The position numbers and the translations under genes were made by a program. DNA of 64,000 nucleotides from Longimicrobium sp. (GTDB lineage Bacteria; Gemmatimonadota; Gemmatimonadetes; Longimicrobiales; Longimicrobiaceae): contig NZ_DASVSF010000107.1 in assembly GCF_036388275.1 (NCBI RefSeq), positions 62,001 through 126,000 of the forward strand, read 5' to 3'. Positions 34,471-42,769 of the stretch are shown here, piece after piece (the stretch's first letter is position 1; each line of letters starts with the position of its first letter). The notes below the pieces were generated by a model that was not told the origin of the DNA, ran no database searches, and was given only the letters and a program-made list of their open reading frames with translations.

Positions 34471-35793
34471 ATGCGACGCTCCCTGCTTGTCCTTGCCGTG
34501 GCCGCGCTCGGTGCCTGCGACGGCGCCGACACTCCGCTGGCCCCCGACCTCCAGCCCTCGTCGCTGCTGGCGGCGGCGACCGACGGCTCCATCCCCGGCC
34601 ACTACGTCGTACAGCTGAGCTGGGGCGCCAACGCCTCCGCGCTGGCCGCGGAGTACGGCCTCAAGCCCCGCTACGTGTACGAGCACCTGCTGAACGGCTT
34701 CGCGGGCTCCATCCCCGACGCCAAGGCGAAGGCGCTGTCGCTGGATCCCCGCGTGTTGAAGATCAGCGTGCAGCGGCAGTACCGGGTGGTATCGACCACG
34801 CAGTCCGGCGCCACGTGGGGGCTGGACCGCATCGACCAGCGCGCGCGGCCGGTGGACGGCAACTATACCTACGACTTCGACGGCGCCGGCGTCACCGCCT
34901 ACATCATCGACACCGGCATCCGCTTCGACCACGTGGAGTTCGAGGGGCGCGCCGTGCCGGGCTTCGACGCGTACGCCGCCGATCCCACCGACCCGCTGCT
35001 GATCGGCGACATGAACAACGACTGCCAGGGCCACGGCACGCACGTGGCCGGCACCGTCGGCGGCAAGACGTACGGCGTGGCCAAGCAGGCCAAGCTGGTG
35101 GCGGTGCGCGTGCTGAACTGCGCCGGCTACGGCTCCGACGCCGACGTGATCGCGGGGATGGACTGGGTGGCGGCGAACGCCACGCTCCCCGCCGTGGTGA
35201 ACATGTCGCTGGGCGACGTGATCCCCACCAAGACCCTGGGCACCAGCGCGCCCATCGACGACGCGGTGCGCGGAATGATCTCGTCGGGCATTACCGTGGT
35301 CGTCGCCGCCGGTAACGGCTGGGGCAACGGCACCATCGGCGCGGACGCCTGCATGTTCCCCATCGCCAACGTCGCCGAGGCGATCACCGTGGCCGCGAGC
35401 AACGCGGCGGACACGCGCACCTCGTGGACCAACTACGGCGCCTGCGTCGACATCTTCGCCCCGGGCGACGGCATCACGTCGGCGTACAACACCAGCTCCA
35501 CGGCGACGGACGTGCTGGGCGGCACCTCCATGGCCAGCCCGCACGTGGCCGGCGCCGCCGCCCTGGTGCTGCAGCAGGCCCCCGGCGCCACCCCGCAGCA
35601 GGTGCGCGACCTGCTGGTGGCCAGCGCCACGCAGAACATCGTCGTGCCCGTGACGCTGAACAGTGGCCACACCATGAACAGCCACCTGCTGTACAGCCGA
35701 GTGACGGTGCCGGTGACGACGACCACCGAGCCGGTGAAGACGAAGCCCTGCACGCCCAGGCGCCAACGGCAGGGAGAGTGCGTGAGTGCGTGA
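34471..35793 (+). CDS. S8 family serine peptidase (proteinase K/aqualysin-like), lipoprotein
   Basis: 440 residues. Signal peptide with lipobox LGAC (Cys16), I9 inhibitor prodomain (~43-106, HYVVQLSWG...), then the S8A catalytic domain: D147 (YIIDTGIRFDH), H188 (DCQGHGTHVAGT), oxyanion N282 (VVAAGNGWGNG) and S353 (GGTSMASPHVAGAAA). Secreted or outer-membrane-anchored endopeptidase, self-activated by prodomain cleavage. The last five codons and stop are formed by a GTGCGTGA tandem repeat, so the C-terminus may have been altered by repeat insertion. ATG 34471 starts the signal peptide directly. Confidence 0.93.
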   Translation: MRRSLLVLAVAALGACDGADTPLAPDLQPSSLLAAATDGSIPGHYVVQLSWGANASALAAEYGLKPRYVYEHLLNGFAGSIPDAKAKALSLDPRVLKISVQRQYRVVSTTQSGATWGLDRIDQRARPVDGNYTYDFDGAGVTAYIIDTGIRFDHVEFEGRAVPGFDAYAADPTDPLLIGDMNNDCQGHGTHVAGTVGGKTYGVAKQAKLVAVRVLNCAGYGSDADVIAGMDWVAANATLPAVVNMSLGDVIPTKTLGTSAPIDDAVRGMISSGITVVVAAGNGWGNGTIGADACMFPIANVAEAITVAASNAADTRTSWTNYGACVDIFAPGDGITSAYNTSSTATDVLGGTSMASPHVAGAAALVLQQAPGATPQQVRDLLVASATQNIVVPVTLNSGHTMNSHLLYSRVTVPVTTTTEPVKTKPCTPRRQRQGECVSA

Positions 35794-35807
35794 GTGCGTG
35801 AGTGCGG
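35778..35807 (+). repeat. 8-bp tandem repeat GTGCGTGA, locus 1
   Basis: Three exact GTGCGTGA units plus a partial fourth, overlapping the end of the subtilase gene. Same 8-bp period as the loci at 35911, 40726 and 63725. Confidence 0.85.
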
Positions 35808-35865
35808 AGGGTCACGCGTGATGCGCGGCTCTCCGGGTTCACCACAAATTCTGTGAACGCGCGAA

Positions 35866-35893
35866 GGGCGCCCTCCCGCGCGGGAAGGCGCCC
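35866..35893 (+). terminator. Terminator after the subtilase gene
   Basis: GGGCGCCCTCCCG pairs with CGGGAAGGCGCCC (one mismatch) around CG, followed by CTCGTCTTTTT. Confidence 0.8.
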
Positions 35894-35910
35894 CTCGTCT
35901 TTTTCACTTC

Positions 35911-35957
35911 CGCACTAACGCACTAACGCACTAACGCACTAACGCACTAACGCACTT
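35911..35957 (-). repeat. 8-bp tandem repeat, locus 2 (CGCACTAA)
   Basis: Five exact CGCACTAA units (TTAGTGCG on the other strand) plus a partial unit, ending three bases before the speA stop codon. Same family as locus 1, opposite orientation. Confidence 0.85.
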
Positions 35958-35960
35958 CCC

Positions 35961-37886
35961 TCAGGCGTCGCCCTCGAGGTACGTGTACCCCGCCAGCCCC
36001 GCGATGTAGTCGGCGATGAAGGCGTTCGCCTCGGCGCGGGTGAGGCCCTTGGCGTTGGCGATCTTGCGGCGGAAGGTGCTGATCAGGTCCTGCGTGTTGA
36101 ACTGCACGTAGTTCAGCACCTCGGTGATGGTGTCGCCGTGCACCAGGTCGCCGATCTCGTACCCCGTGTCCGTCAGCTTTACGTGCACGGCGTTGGTGTC
36201 GCCGAACAGGTTGTGAAGGTCGCCCAGGATCTCCTGGTACGCGCCGGTCAAAAAGATCCCCAGCACGTACGGGTCCCCGTGGCCGAATGTGTGGAGCTCC
36301 AGGCTGGGCTTGGGCTTCCGCCATCCCACGAACTGGTCGATCTTGCCGTCGGAGTCGCACGTCACGTCCTGCAGCGTTCCCCGGCGCGTCGGCTCCTCGT
36401 TCAGCCGGTGCACGGGCATGATGGGGAACAGCTGGTCGATGGCCCACGAGTCGGGGAGCGACTGGAAGAGCGAGAAGTTGCAGAAGTACCGGTCGATCAG
36501 CATCCCGTGAAGCTCGGGAAGGATGTCCTCGTACTCCTCCGGGTCCTTCGCCGCCAGCTGCGCCACGCGGTTCATGATCGCCAGCCAGTACCGCTCGCCG
36601 ATCGCCCGCTCGCGCAGGGTGAGCGTGCCCGAGTTGAAGTGGTTCTGCAGCTGCTCCTTGATGAACGAGGCATCGTGGTACACCTCCCTCATGCTGCGGC
36701 CGTCCAGCTCGCGCAGCACCCCCGCCAGCTCCTGCACCAGCAGGTGGTCGTCTTCCGACACCTCGTCGAGCTCTTCGGGGCTCTGCGTTTCCAGGTCGAT
36801 GACGTTGATCAGCAGCAGTGCGTGGTGCGCCGTGAGCGCGCGGCCGCTTTCCGAGATCACGTGGGGCATGGGCACCTCGTTCTCGCGGCACGCCTCGGCC
36901 AGGGCGTAGACGATGTCGTTGGCGTACTCCTGCATGGAGTAGTTCACGCTGGCCGAGGTGGCGGAACGTGAGCCGTCGTAGTCCACGCCCAGCCCGCCGC
37001 CCACGTCCACGTACTCCACGTTCACCCCGATCTGGCGCAGCTCCACGTAGTACCGCGCCACCTCGGTCATCCCCAGCTTGATGTTGCGGATGTCCTGGAT
37101 CTGGGACCCCAGGTGAAAGTGGATGAGCTTCAGCGCATCCAGCTTCCCCGCCTCGCGCAGCTTGTCGAGCACGCGCATCAGCTGCGAGGCGTTCAGCCCG
37201 AACTTGCTGCGCTCGCCGGCCGACTCGCTCCAGCGCCCGGAGCCCGTCGCGGAGAGCTTGATGCGCACGCCGGCCATGGGCACCACGCCCATGTCGTCGG
37301 CCACGCGCAGGAGCACGTCGACCTCGCCCGGCTTTTCGATGACGATCACCACGCGGTGGCCGAGCTTCTGGCCCATCAGCGCCAGCCGCATGAACTCTTC
37401 GTCCTTGTAGCCGTTGCAGACGATCAGGTGGTCCGTGCGCTCGGTGAGCGCCAGCACTGCCTGCAGCTCGGGCTTGCTCCCCACCTCCAGCCCCACCCCG
37501 TGCCGCTCGCCGAACGCCACGATCTCTTCGACCACGTGGCGCTGCTGGTTCACCTTGATGGGGTAGACGGTGGTGTAGCCGCCCTGGTAGTCGAAGTCGC
37601 GGATGGCCGTGGCAAAGCGCTCGCCCAGGTTCTCGATGCGCGTTCGCAGGATGTCGGAAAAGCGCAGCAGCAGCGGCAGCCCGACGCCCTGGGCCTCCAG
37701 GTCGGTGGCCAGCTCGAACAGGTCCAGGCCGCGGGCCGGGTCCTTGGTGGGGTGCACGGAAACGTGCCCCTTGTCGTTGATGTCGAAGTAGCCGATTCCC
37801 CAGCCTTCCACGTTGTACAGCTCGCGGGAATCTTCGATGCTCCACTTCTTGTCGATCTCTGCCTCCGGGCTCGGGCGCCTGGCCAT
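35961..37886 (-). CDS. speA: Biosynthetic arginine decarboxylase
   Basis: 641 residues from ATG 37886 (MARRPSPEAEIDKKWSIEDS). PLP-dependent fold III enzyme converting arginine to agmatine. YPIKVNQQRHVVEEI contains the PLP Lys; IHFHLGSQIQDIRNIK, VDVGGGLGVDYDGS and SESGRALTAHHALL are family motifs; YFCNFSLFQSLPDSWAIDQL lies near the C-terminal substrate loop. Length matches plant/bacterial SpeA. Divergent from the ornithine cyclodeaminase-like gene and 3.4 kb from speB. Confidence 0.95.
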   Translation of the reverse strand: MARRPSPEAEIDKKWSIEDSRELYNVEGWGIGYFDINDKGHVSVHPTKDPARGLDLFELATDLEAQGVGLPLLLRFSDILRTRIENLGERFATAIRDFDYQGGYTTVYPIKVNQQRHVVEEIVAFGERHGVGLEVGSKPELQAVLALTERTDHLIVCNGYKDEEFMRLALMGQKLGHRVVIVIEKPGEVDVLLRVADDMGVVPMAGVRIKLSATGSGRWSESAGERSKFGLNASQLMRVLDKLREAGKLDALKLIHFHLGSQIQDIRNIKLGMTEVARYYVELRQIGVNVEYVDVGGGLGVDYDGSRSATSASVNYSMQEYANDIVYALAEACRENEVPMPHVISESGRALTAHHALLLINVIDLETQSPEELDEVSEDDHLLVQELAGVLRELDGRSMREVYHDASFIKEQLQNHFNSGTLTLRERAIGERYWLAIMNRVAQLAAKDPEEYEDILPELHGMLIDRYFCNFSLFQSLPDSWAIDQLFPIMPVHRLNEEPTRRGTLQDVTCDSDGKIDQFVGWRKPKPSLELHTFGHGDPYVLGIFLTGAYQEILGDLHNLFGDTNAVHVKLTDTGYEIGDLVHGDTITEVLNYVQFNTQDLISTFRRKIANAKGLTRAEANAFIADYIAGLAGYTYLEGDA

Positions 37887-38059
37887 GGTCGGTTCAGGTG
37901 AAAGCGGGGACGGAATTTGGAGCCGATGGCCCCCGCGCGAAAGTGGTGCCGCTCTCCGCGGCGCGCGCAGCCCCCGCCACCCTGTCGCGCCCGCGGGGCG
38001 GCGGATACTTTCCGGCGAGCACACGTCCCGAAAAAACGCCCGGACCCCAGATCCCTTCG

Positions 38060-39178
38060 ATGTACCACGCACCCGACTTTTCGCAGCCCCGCTTCGCCAG
38101 CGCGCCCGACGCCACCTTCGCGCCGGCCCCGGCCGACGGGGTGCTTCCGGAAGGTTTCTTTTCGACGACCAACCTGCCGACGTACGTCCGCCTGAACGGC
38201 GAGTGGAAGCTGCCCCGCGACCCGCGCATGGACAGCGCCCTGGTGCTGGACCCCGACGGCGTTCCGCGCGTGCTGGAGGCGCGCTACGTCCGCGCCGGGC
38301 AGCAGGTGGCCATGGGGCTGGCCGAGGACGGCAGCGAAGGCATCTTCGTGCACGCCAGCGGGCTGATGGGCGCCGAGGGCGACGTGGGGCCCGAGGGCGA
38401 GTTCAAGTTCATGTCGTCGGAGGTCAGCCGCGAAAAGCCGACGGACTACGGCGAGATGGCGCGCATCCTGGTGGACGAGCGCGAGCGCGGCGGCCACTTC
38501 ATCTGGGTCGTAGGCCCGGCGGTGCTGCACTCGCGCGGCCGCGACACGCTGGCGTGGTTCATCCGCGAGGGGTACGTGGGCGCGCTGTTCGGCGGCAACG
38601 CGGTCGCCGTGCACGACATCGAGAGCGCCACCATGGGCACCACGCTGGGGATGAACAACCGTGGCATTCCCATGGAGGGCGGCCACGCCTTCCACATGCG
38701 CGCCATCAACCGCGTCCGTGCCGCCGGCTCCATCCCCGCAGCGGTGGAGCAGGGGATCATCCGCGAGGGGGTGATGCACGCCGCGGTGACGTCGAAAGTG
38801 CCGTACGTGCTGGCCGGCTCCATCCGCGACGACGGCCCGCTTCCCGACACCATCACCGACGCCATCCGCTGCCAGGAGGTGATGAAGGAGCACACGCGCC
38901 GCTGCACGGGGGTCATCATGATCGCCACGGCGCTGCATTCGATCGCCACCGGCAACATGCTGCCGTCGTACGTGTGGAAGGAGGAGACCGGCGAGGTGCG
39001 GCCGCTCACGACGATCTGCGTGGACTCGTCGGAGTTCGTGGTCAGCAAGCTCAAGGACCGCGGCACGCACCAGGCCTTCGGCGTGATCACCAACGCGCAG
39101 GACTTCCTGCACGTCCTTCGCTTTTACGTGGAGCAGGAAGCCGCCTCGCGCGCCCAGGCTCCCGCGGGCGTCGCCTGA
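38060..39178 (+). CDS. TIGR00300-type ornithine cyclodeaminase (LOR/SDH-like)
   Basis: 372 residues. The blocks GEFKFMSSEVSREKP, FIWVVGPAVLHSRGRDTLAW, GYVGALFGGNAVAVHDIE and NNRGIPMEGGHAFHMRAIN fit the LOR/SDH conserved region found in archaeal ornithine cyclodeaminase and in cyanobacterial AgrE/ArgZ C-termini. It would convert ornithine to proline and ammonia with bound NAD. It lacks the N-terminal arginine-dihydrolase domain of AgrE. Divergent from speA (173 bases between), consistent with competing fates of arginine/ornithine. Family recalled without a search. Confidence 0.75.
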   Translation: MYHAPDFSQPRFASAPDATFAPAPADGVLPEGFFSTTNLPTYVRLNGEWKLPRDPRMDSALVLDPDGVPRVLEARYVRAGQQVAMGLAEDGSEGIFVHASGLMGAEGDVGPEGEFKFMSSEVSREKPTDYGEMARILVDERERGGHFIWVVGPAVLHSRGRDTLAWFIREGYVGALFGGNAVAVHDIESATMGTTLGMNNRGIPMEGGHAFHMRAINRVRAAGSIPAAVEQGIIREGVMHAAVTSKVPYVLAGSIRDDGPLPDTITDAIRCQEVMKEHTRRCTGVIMIATALHSIATGNMLPSYVWKEETGEVRPLTTICVDSSEFVVSKLKDRGTHQAFGVITNAQDFLHVLRFYVEQEAASRAQAPAGVA

Positions 39179-39627
39179 GCGCGGCGGCGGGCGGCGCCTC
39201 GCCCGGCGCCGTCAATCCGCACCTGGCCGCCGCGCTCTCCGCCGTCGCCCAGGCGATCCCCCCGGAGCGGATCGACGGCGCGTGGATCTTTCCCGCCCGG
39301 CAGCTGGGGCCGCGCGAGAGCGGGCTGGCGGTGCTCTCCGTCTTCGTGGAGGGGGACGAGGCGCGGAGGACGCGGACGATCTACACCATCGGCTACGTGC
39401 TGGAGCCGCCCGCGCCCCGCGCCCGCCCGGTGCGCGCGGACGAGGTGGCGGAGCAGGGGACGGTGCCGGTGGACCGCGTCGGGCGCATCATCGAGGGCGT
39501 GCTGCGGCGCCTGGACGAGCCCGAGATCCCGGACGTCCGCGAGACCGGGGGCGACGCGGAGAAGTGGAAGGACCTGCTGGGCGAGTTGGGCGGCCTTCCT
39601 GGTACCGTCGCCCAGCCGGGCCGGTGA
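39175..39627 (+). CDS. Hypothetical protein, apparent CTG start
   Basis: 150 residues if translation starts at the CTG overlapping the previous TGA (CTGA, 39175-39178). No ATG, GTG or TTG occurs before the conserved-looking body (NPHLAAALSAVAQAIPPERI, GPRESGLAVLSVF, TIYTIGYVLE). The composition is soluble alpha/beta; the C-terminus is acidic then helical. It overlaps the GNAT gene by 4 bases, so it is within a coupled operon. No family recognised. Confidence 0.5.
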   Translation: MSAAAGGASPGAVNPHLAAALSAVAQAIPPERIDGAWIFPARQLGPRESGLAVLSVFVEGDEARRTRTIYTIGYVLEPPAPRARPVRADEVAEQGTVPVDRVGRIIEGVLRRLDEPEIPDVRETGGDAEKWKDLLGELGGLPGTVAQPGR

Positions 39628-40085
39628 GGCCGCGGATCAGGATCGTCGAGGAGACGGACATCAGCGAGATGCACCGCATTCGCCTGGCCGTTCGTGAGAA
39701 ACGCCTGGTCGATCCGTCGATGGTGCAGCCGGACGACTACCGCCGCCTGCTGGCGGAGAACGGGCGCGGATGGGTGGCCGAAGCGGAGGGGCGGATCGTG
39801 GGCTTTGCGGTGGCGGATGGGACGCGCGGCAACATCTGGGCGCTGTTCGTCCACCCGGATTTCGAGGGCCGCGGGGCCGGGCGGATGCTGCACGACACGA
39901 TGATGGACTGGTTCTTCGCCTCGGGCGCCGACTCCGTCTGGCTGAGCACCGATCCGGGCACCCGGGCAGAGGCGTTCTACCGCGCTGCCGGCTGGCGGCC
40001 GGCCGGCGAGTACCACGGCGAGGCGCGCTACGAGATGTCGAGCCAGGACTGGCTTGCGAGGGGTGGGGGAGGGGAGAGGCGCTGA
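39624..40085 (+). CDS. GNAT family N-acetyltransferase
   Basis: 153 residues from a GTG in the previous stop. IRIVEETDISEMHRIRLAVR starts the fold; NIWALFVHPDFEGRGAGRML is motif A with the acetyl-CoA pyrophosphate loop; FYRAAGWRPAGEYHGEARYE is motif B. Substrate unknown; placed beside polyamine genes, so a polyamine or amino-acid substrate is possible but unproven. Confidence 0.85.
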   Translation: MRPRIRIVEETDISEMHRIRLAVREKRLVDPSMVQPDDYRRLLAENGRGWVAEAEGRIVGFAVADGTRGNIWALFVHPDFEGRGAGRMLHDTMMDWFFASGADSVWLSTDPGTRAEAFYRAAGWRPAGEYHGEARYEMSSQDWLARGGGGERR

Positions 40086-40137
40086 AGGCGGACGCTGATC
40101 GGAACGCGTCGTTTCCCCGGCGAGTGCACGGTGCGGC

Positions 40138-40168
40138 TTGACCGCACTTATCAAGAATGATTATCGTT
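40138..40168 (+). promoter_or_regulatory. Promoter with Fur-box-like operator upstream of the Fur-family gene
   Basis: TTGACC (40138-40143) with a 15-base spacer to GATTAT (40159-40164). The 19-base TTATCAAGAATGATTATCG (40148-40166) overlaps spacer and -10; its complement begins CGATAATCATT and contains TTGATAA, close to the Fur consensus. Suggests autorepression with metal. Confidence 0.65.
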
Positions 40169-40212
40169 CCAGGCAGAACGCCCGCGCGACGGCCCGCTCC
40201 CGAGGACCCTTC

Positions 40213-40719
40213 ATGGCCACGATCGAAAAGAACGCCACGGCCCCGCACCTTCACCTGTTCCGCCGGTACCTGCGCCAGCAGGGGCTGCCGGTGACGCAGC
40301 AGCGCGAGGTGGTGGCCGACGTTCTGTTCAGCAGCACCGAGCACCTGTCGGTGGAGGAGATCGAGGCCGAGCTCAAGAAGCGCGGCGAGCGCATCGGCAA
40401 GGCGACGATCTACCGGACGATGGAAATCCTGGTGCGCGCCGGGCTGGTGGAGGATCACGACTTTGGCGACGGCTTCAAGCGGTACGAGCACCTGTTCGGG
40501 CGGCAGCCGGTGCACGAGCACTTGGTGTGCACCCACTGTCGCAAGGTGGTGGAGTTCCGGCGCCGCGAGATCCACCGCATTCAGGACGAGGTGGCGCGCG
40601 AGCACGGCTTCATGGCCGTCCGCCACCGGCTGGAGATCTACGGCCTGTGCGCCGACTGCCGCGCGGCGGGCGTACAGCTGAGCAACGACGGCGTGGCGTG
40701 CCCGGCGCTGCGGTTGTGA
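40213..40719 (+). CDS. Fur family metal-dependent repressor
   Basis: 168 residues from ATG 40213 (MATIEKNATAPHLHLFRRYL); an upstream GTG in frame would place the Fur box inside the gene, so I reject it. Winged helix: GLPVTQQREVVADVLF...IGKATIYRTMEILV. Metal sites: HEHLVCTHC (Cys106/109), second pair CADC (Cys146/149), and HDF/H in the hinge. Fur, Zur and PerR are not separable by eye, but the operator resembles a Fur box. A strong terminator follows. Confidence 0.88.
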   Translation: MATIEKNATAPHLHLFRRYLRQQGLPVTQQREVVADVLFSSTEHLSVEEIEAELKKRGERIGKATIYRTMEILVRAGLVEDHDFGDGFKRYEHLFGRQPVHEHLVCTHCRKVVEFRRREIHRIQDEVAREHGFMAVRHRLEIYGLCADCRAAGVQLSNDGVACPALRL

Positions 40720-40725
40720 ACGGCA

Positions 40726-40755
40726 GTGCGTAAGTGCGTTAGTGCGTGAGTGCGG
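40726..40755 (+). repeat. 8-bp tandem repeat, locus 3
   Basis: GTGCGTAA, GTGCGTTA, GTGCGTGA and a partial unit, beginning 6 bases after the Fur-family stop codon. Same family as 35778, 35911 and 63725. Confidence 0.8.
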
Positions 40756-40762
40756 AAGTGGA

Positions 40763-40791
40763 CCGCCCCGTGAGATGATCTCGCGGGGCGG
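40763..40791 (+). terminator. Terminator of the Fur-family gene
   Basis: CCGCCCCGTGAG pairs with CTCGCGGGGCGG around ATGAT (one mismatch position), followed by TTTTCGTT. Confidence 0.8.
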
Positions 40792-41047
40792 TTTTCGTTC
40801 GTGCGGTCGAGGATTGTGCAGCGTGGGCCGGTGCCGCGGGGGGCCCTCACTCGGGCCCTCACCCCCCGATCCGCCTCGGCGGTCGGACGGCGGATGCGGT
40901 CCGGCTCGTGCAGCGCGCCGGGCCTGCGGGTGCAGTCCGCGCAGGCGGACTTCGTGCCGTTTCAGCTGCGGTTTCAACCGCCGGACAAAAGCCGGGGTGC
41001 TCTGCATCCGTGACCGCTGCCGCGCCCGGGCTTGTACGTGTCCGCCG

Positions 41048-41115
41048 CTAGATCCTTCGGCCCGCGAGGCTCGGCGGACGGGCGAGTTCGGTGCGCAGGG
41101 GCCTCAGGATGACAG
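41048..41115 (-). repeat. CATCCTGAGG/GAAGGATC repeat, copy 2 (inverted)
   Basis: Reads CTAGATCCTTCGGCCCGC ... GCCTCAGGATGACAG on the + strand, the reverse complement of the copy at 63045. Confidence 0.75.
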
Positions 41116-41127
41116 GCTATGGTGCAC

Positions 41128-41232
41128 CAAAGACTTGGGCGCGCCGAAGTCTGGTGTGTACCCCCTCTCCCACGCTGTTTGTGGGAGAGGGTGGCACGCG
41201 TGTCAGCGCGGCCGGGTGAGGGCCCCAGCGAG
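41128..41232 (-). repeat. Mosaic palindromic repeat, copy 2 (inverted)
   Basis: Contains CCCTCTCCCACGCTGTTTGT, GGGAGAGGGTGGCACGCGTG and TCAGCGCGGCCGGGTGAGGG, the complement of the blocks at 29750-29815 and 63178-63235. Confidence 0.8.
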
Positions 41233-41326
41233 GCTTGGTGAACGCGCCCTTCCGCTTGACGCGGCCCGGCGTGTGCCTTCTTTTCGGCGTCCGAACCCGA
41301 GACGAACGCCGAGCCTGATTGGATAG

Positions 41327-42265
41327 ATGAGCGACCAGATTCCCGCCGCGCTCCAGGAGCTTCCCTGGGAGCTGCCCCGCAACTTCCTGGGGCTGGAAGG
41401 CGACGCGGCCACCTGGCAGAACGCCGGCGTGGTCATCGTGCCCATTCCGTACGAGAGCACCGTCAGCTACCAGGGCGGCACCAAGCTGGGCCCCGACGCC
41501 ATCATCCAGGCGTCGCGCTTCATCGAGCTGTACGACCAGGAGCTGGATGGCGAGCCGGGGCCCGACGTGGGCGTGTGCACGCTGCCCGCGCTGCACCTCA
41601 CCAGCGCCGGGCCCGAGGCGGCCGTCCGCGAGCTGCGCGAGTGCTACGACGCCATCCTGGCGGAGGCGGGGGATCGTCTCGTCATCGGGCTGGGGGGCGA
41701 GCACAGCATCACCAGCGCGCCGGTGCTGGCGCATGCGGACCGCCTGGGCGAGGGGCGCCGCCTGTCGATCCTGCAGTTCGACGCGCACGGCGACCTGCGG
41801 CTGGAGTACGAGGGCTCGGCGTTTTCGCACGCGGCGGTGATGGCGCAGTGCATCGACCGCGCGGACCTGGTGCAGGTGGGCATCCGCGCCATCACCAGCG
41901 AGGAGCGCGCTCTGATCCGCGAGCGCGAGGGCAGCATCACCACCATCTTCGCCGACGAGATGTGGGACAACGACGCGTGGCAGGACCGCGCGTTCGATGC
42001 CCTGGGTGACGACGTGTTCATCACCTTCGACGTGGACTACTTCGACCCGTCGCTGATGCCCGCCACCGGCACCCCTGAGCCCGGCGGCCCGCCGTGGTAC
42101 CCCACGCTGAAGCTTCTGCGCCGGGTGTTCGAGGAAAAGAACGTCGTGGGCGTGGACGTGGTGGAGCTGGCGCCGATGGGTGGCAACTCGGCGCCGGACT
42201 TCGTGGTCGCCAAGCTCGTGTACAAGATGATCGCGTACCACAGCCTGGCGACGCGCCGCGGCTAA
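41327..42265 (+). CDS. speB: Agmatinase
   Basis: 312 residues. Ureohydrolase producing putrescine and urea from agmatine, the step after SpeA. Mn ligands: His in GLGGEHSITSAPV, FDAHGD (DxHxD) and TFDVDYFDPSLMP (DxD). The loop PATGTPEPGG is typical of agmatinase rather than arginase. A large palindrome follows the stop. Confidence 0.93.
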   Translation: MSDQIPAALQELPWELPRNFLGLEGDAATWQNAGVVIVPIPYESTVSYQGGTKLGPDAIIQASRFIELYDQELDGEPGPDVGVCTLPALHLTSAGPEAAVRELRECYDAILAEAGDRLVIGLGGEHSITSAPVLAHADRLGEGRRLSILQFDAHGDLRLEYEGSAFSHAAVMAQCIDRADLVQVGIRAITSEERALIREREGSITTIFADEMWDNDAWQDRAFDALGDDVFITFDVDYFDPSLMPATGTPEPGGPPWYPTLKLLRRVFEEKNVVGVDVVELAPMGGNSAPDFVVAKLVYKMIAYHSLATRRG

Positions 42266-42277
42266 GCGAAAGAAGGT

Positions 42278-42360
42278 CTCACACGGAGTCCACGGAGGGC
42301 ACGGAGGAAAAGGAGGGCGCTCCCCGGCCTCCTCCGTGTCCTCCGTGCCCTCCGTGTGAG
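42278..42360. repeat. Large imperfect palindrome downstream of speB
   Basis: Arms CTCACACGGAGTCCACGGAG... and ...CCTCCGTGCCCTCCGTGTGAG (31 bases each) around a 21-base centre. Internally it repeats CACGGAG. Similar in design to the CACGCAGAGGACGCAGAG palindromes at 56.9 and 58.0 kb. Could serve as a terminator, but its length and internal repeats suggest a mobile palindromic element. Confidence 0.75.
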
Positions 42361-42390
42361 CTGCAGTTTTCTTTAGATACAGGAGCAATG

Positions 42391-42627
42391 ATGCCGCGCG
42401 AAGTGACGGACGGGAACGGGGTCACGTGGAGCCTCGTGGAGGCGTACGCGGGGCTGTCGGAGGATGGAAAGAGTGAGGCGGCGCGCGTGGAGGGCACCGA
42501 CCGCTTCCGCGTGATCGCCACTCCCACCGGCGGCGCGCAGAGCGTGGAACTGGAGCTGCCCGCCGGCTGGGCCGACGACCTGTCCGACGATGACCTTGTG
42601 AAGGAGATCGGCGCCGCGGCGGAGTGA
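42391..42627 (+). CDS. Small hypothetical protein
   Basis: 78 residues, ATG 42391 with AGGAG at 42381-42385 (ATG 42388 is too close). Acidic, soluble, beta-rich N-terminus (GNGVTWSLVEAYAGL) and C-terminal helix WADDLSDDDLVKEIGAAAE. No family recognised. Lies between speB and groES. Confidence 0.55.
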   Translation: MPREVTDGNGVTWSLVEAYAGLSEDGKSEAARVEGTDRFRVIATPTGGAQSVELELPAGWADDLSDDDLVKEIGAAAE

Positions 42628-42731
42628 CAGGAAAAGCATCCCGGGACTGCCACGCCGACCAATCGTTCCGCCACTCTGGCACGATCCAGAAGGTACAGTG
42701 GATGCACTGCGCCGGGCCCGTTGCCGCCTGC

Positions 42732-42759
42732 TTGACAGCGGGCGGCTGCGGGTTATGTT
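42732..42759 (+). promoter_or_regulatory. groESL promoter
   Basis: TTGACA (42732-42737), 16-base spacer, TATGTT (42754-42759), directly upstream of the CIRCE element. Confidence 0.75.
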
Positions 42760-42769
42760 ACCCGGGCTG

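Larger units (their letters stand above)
40720..41326. other. Intergenic repeat region before speB
   Basis: 607 bases without a credible gene: tandem octamers, terminator, an inverted CATCCTGAGG-family copy (41048-41115) and an inverted mosaic repeat (41128-41232). The last 90 bases before speB hold no clear promoter. Confidence 0.6.

Noticed and set aside
40138..40212. Upstream start for the Fur-family gene
   Set aside because: Would place the promoter and Fur-box-like site inside the coding region; the usual Fur N-terminus fits ATG 40213.
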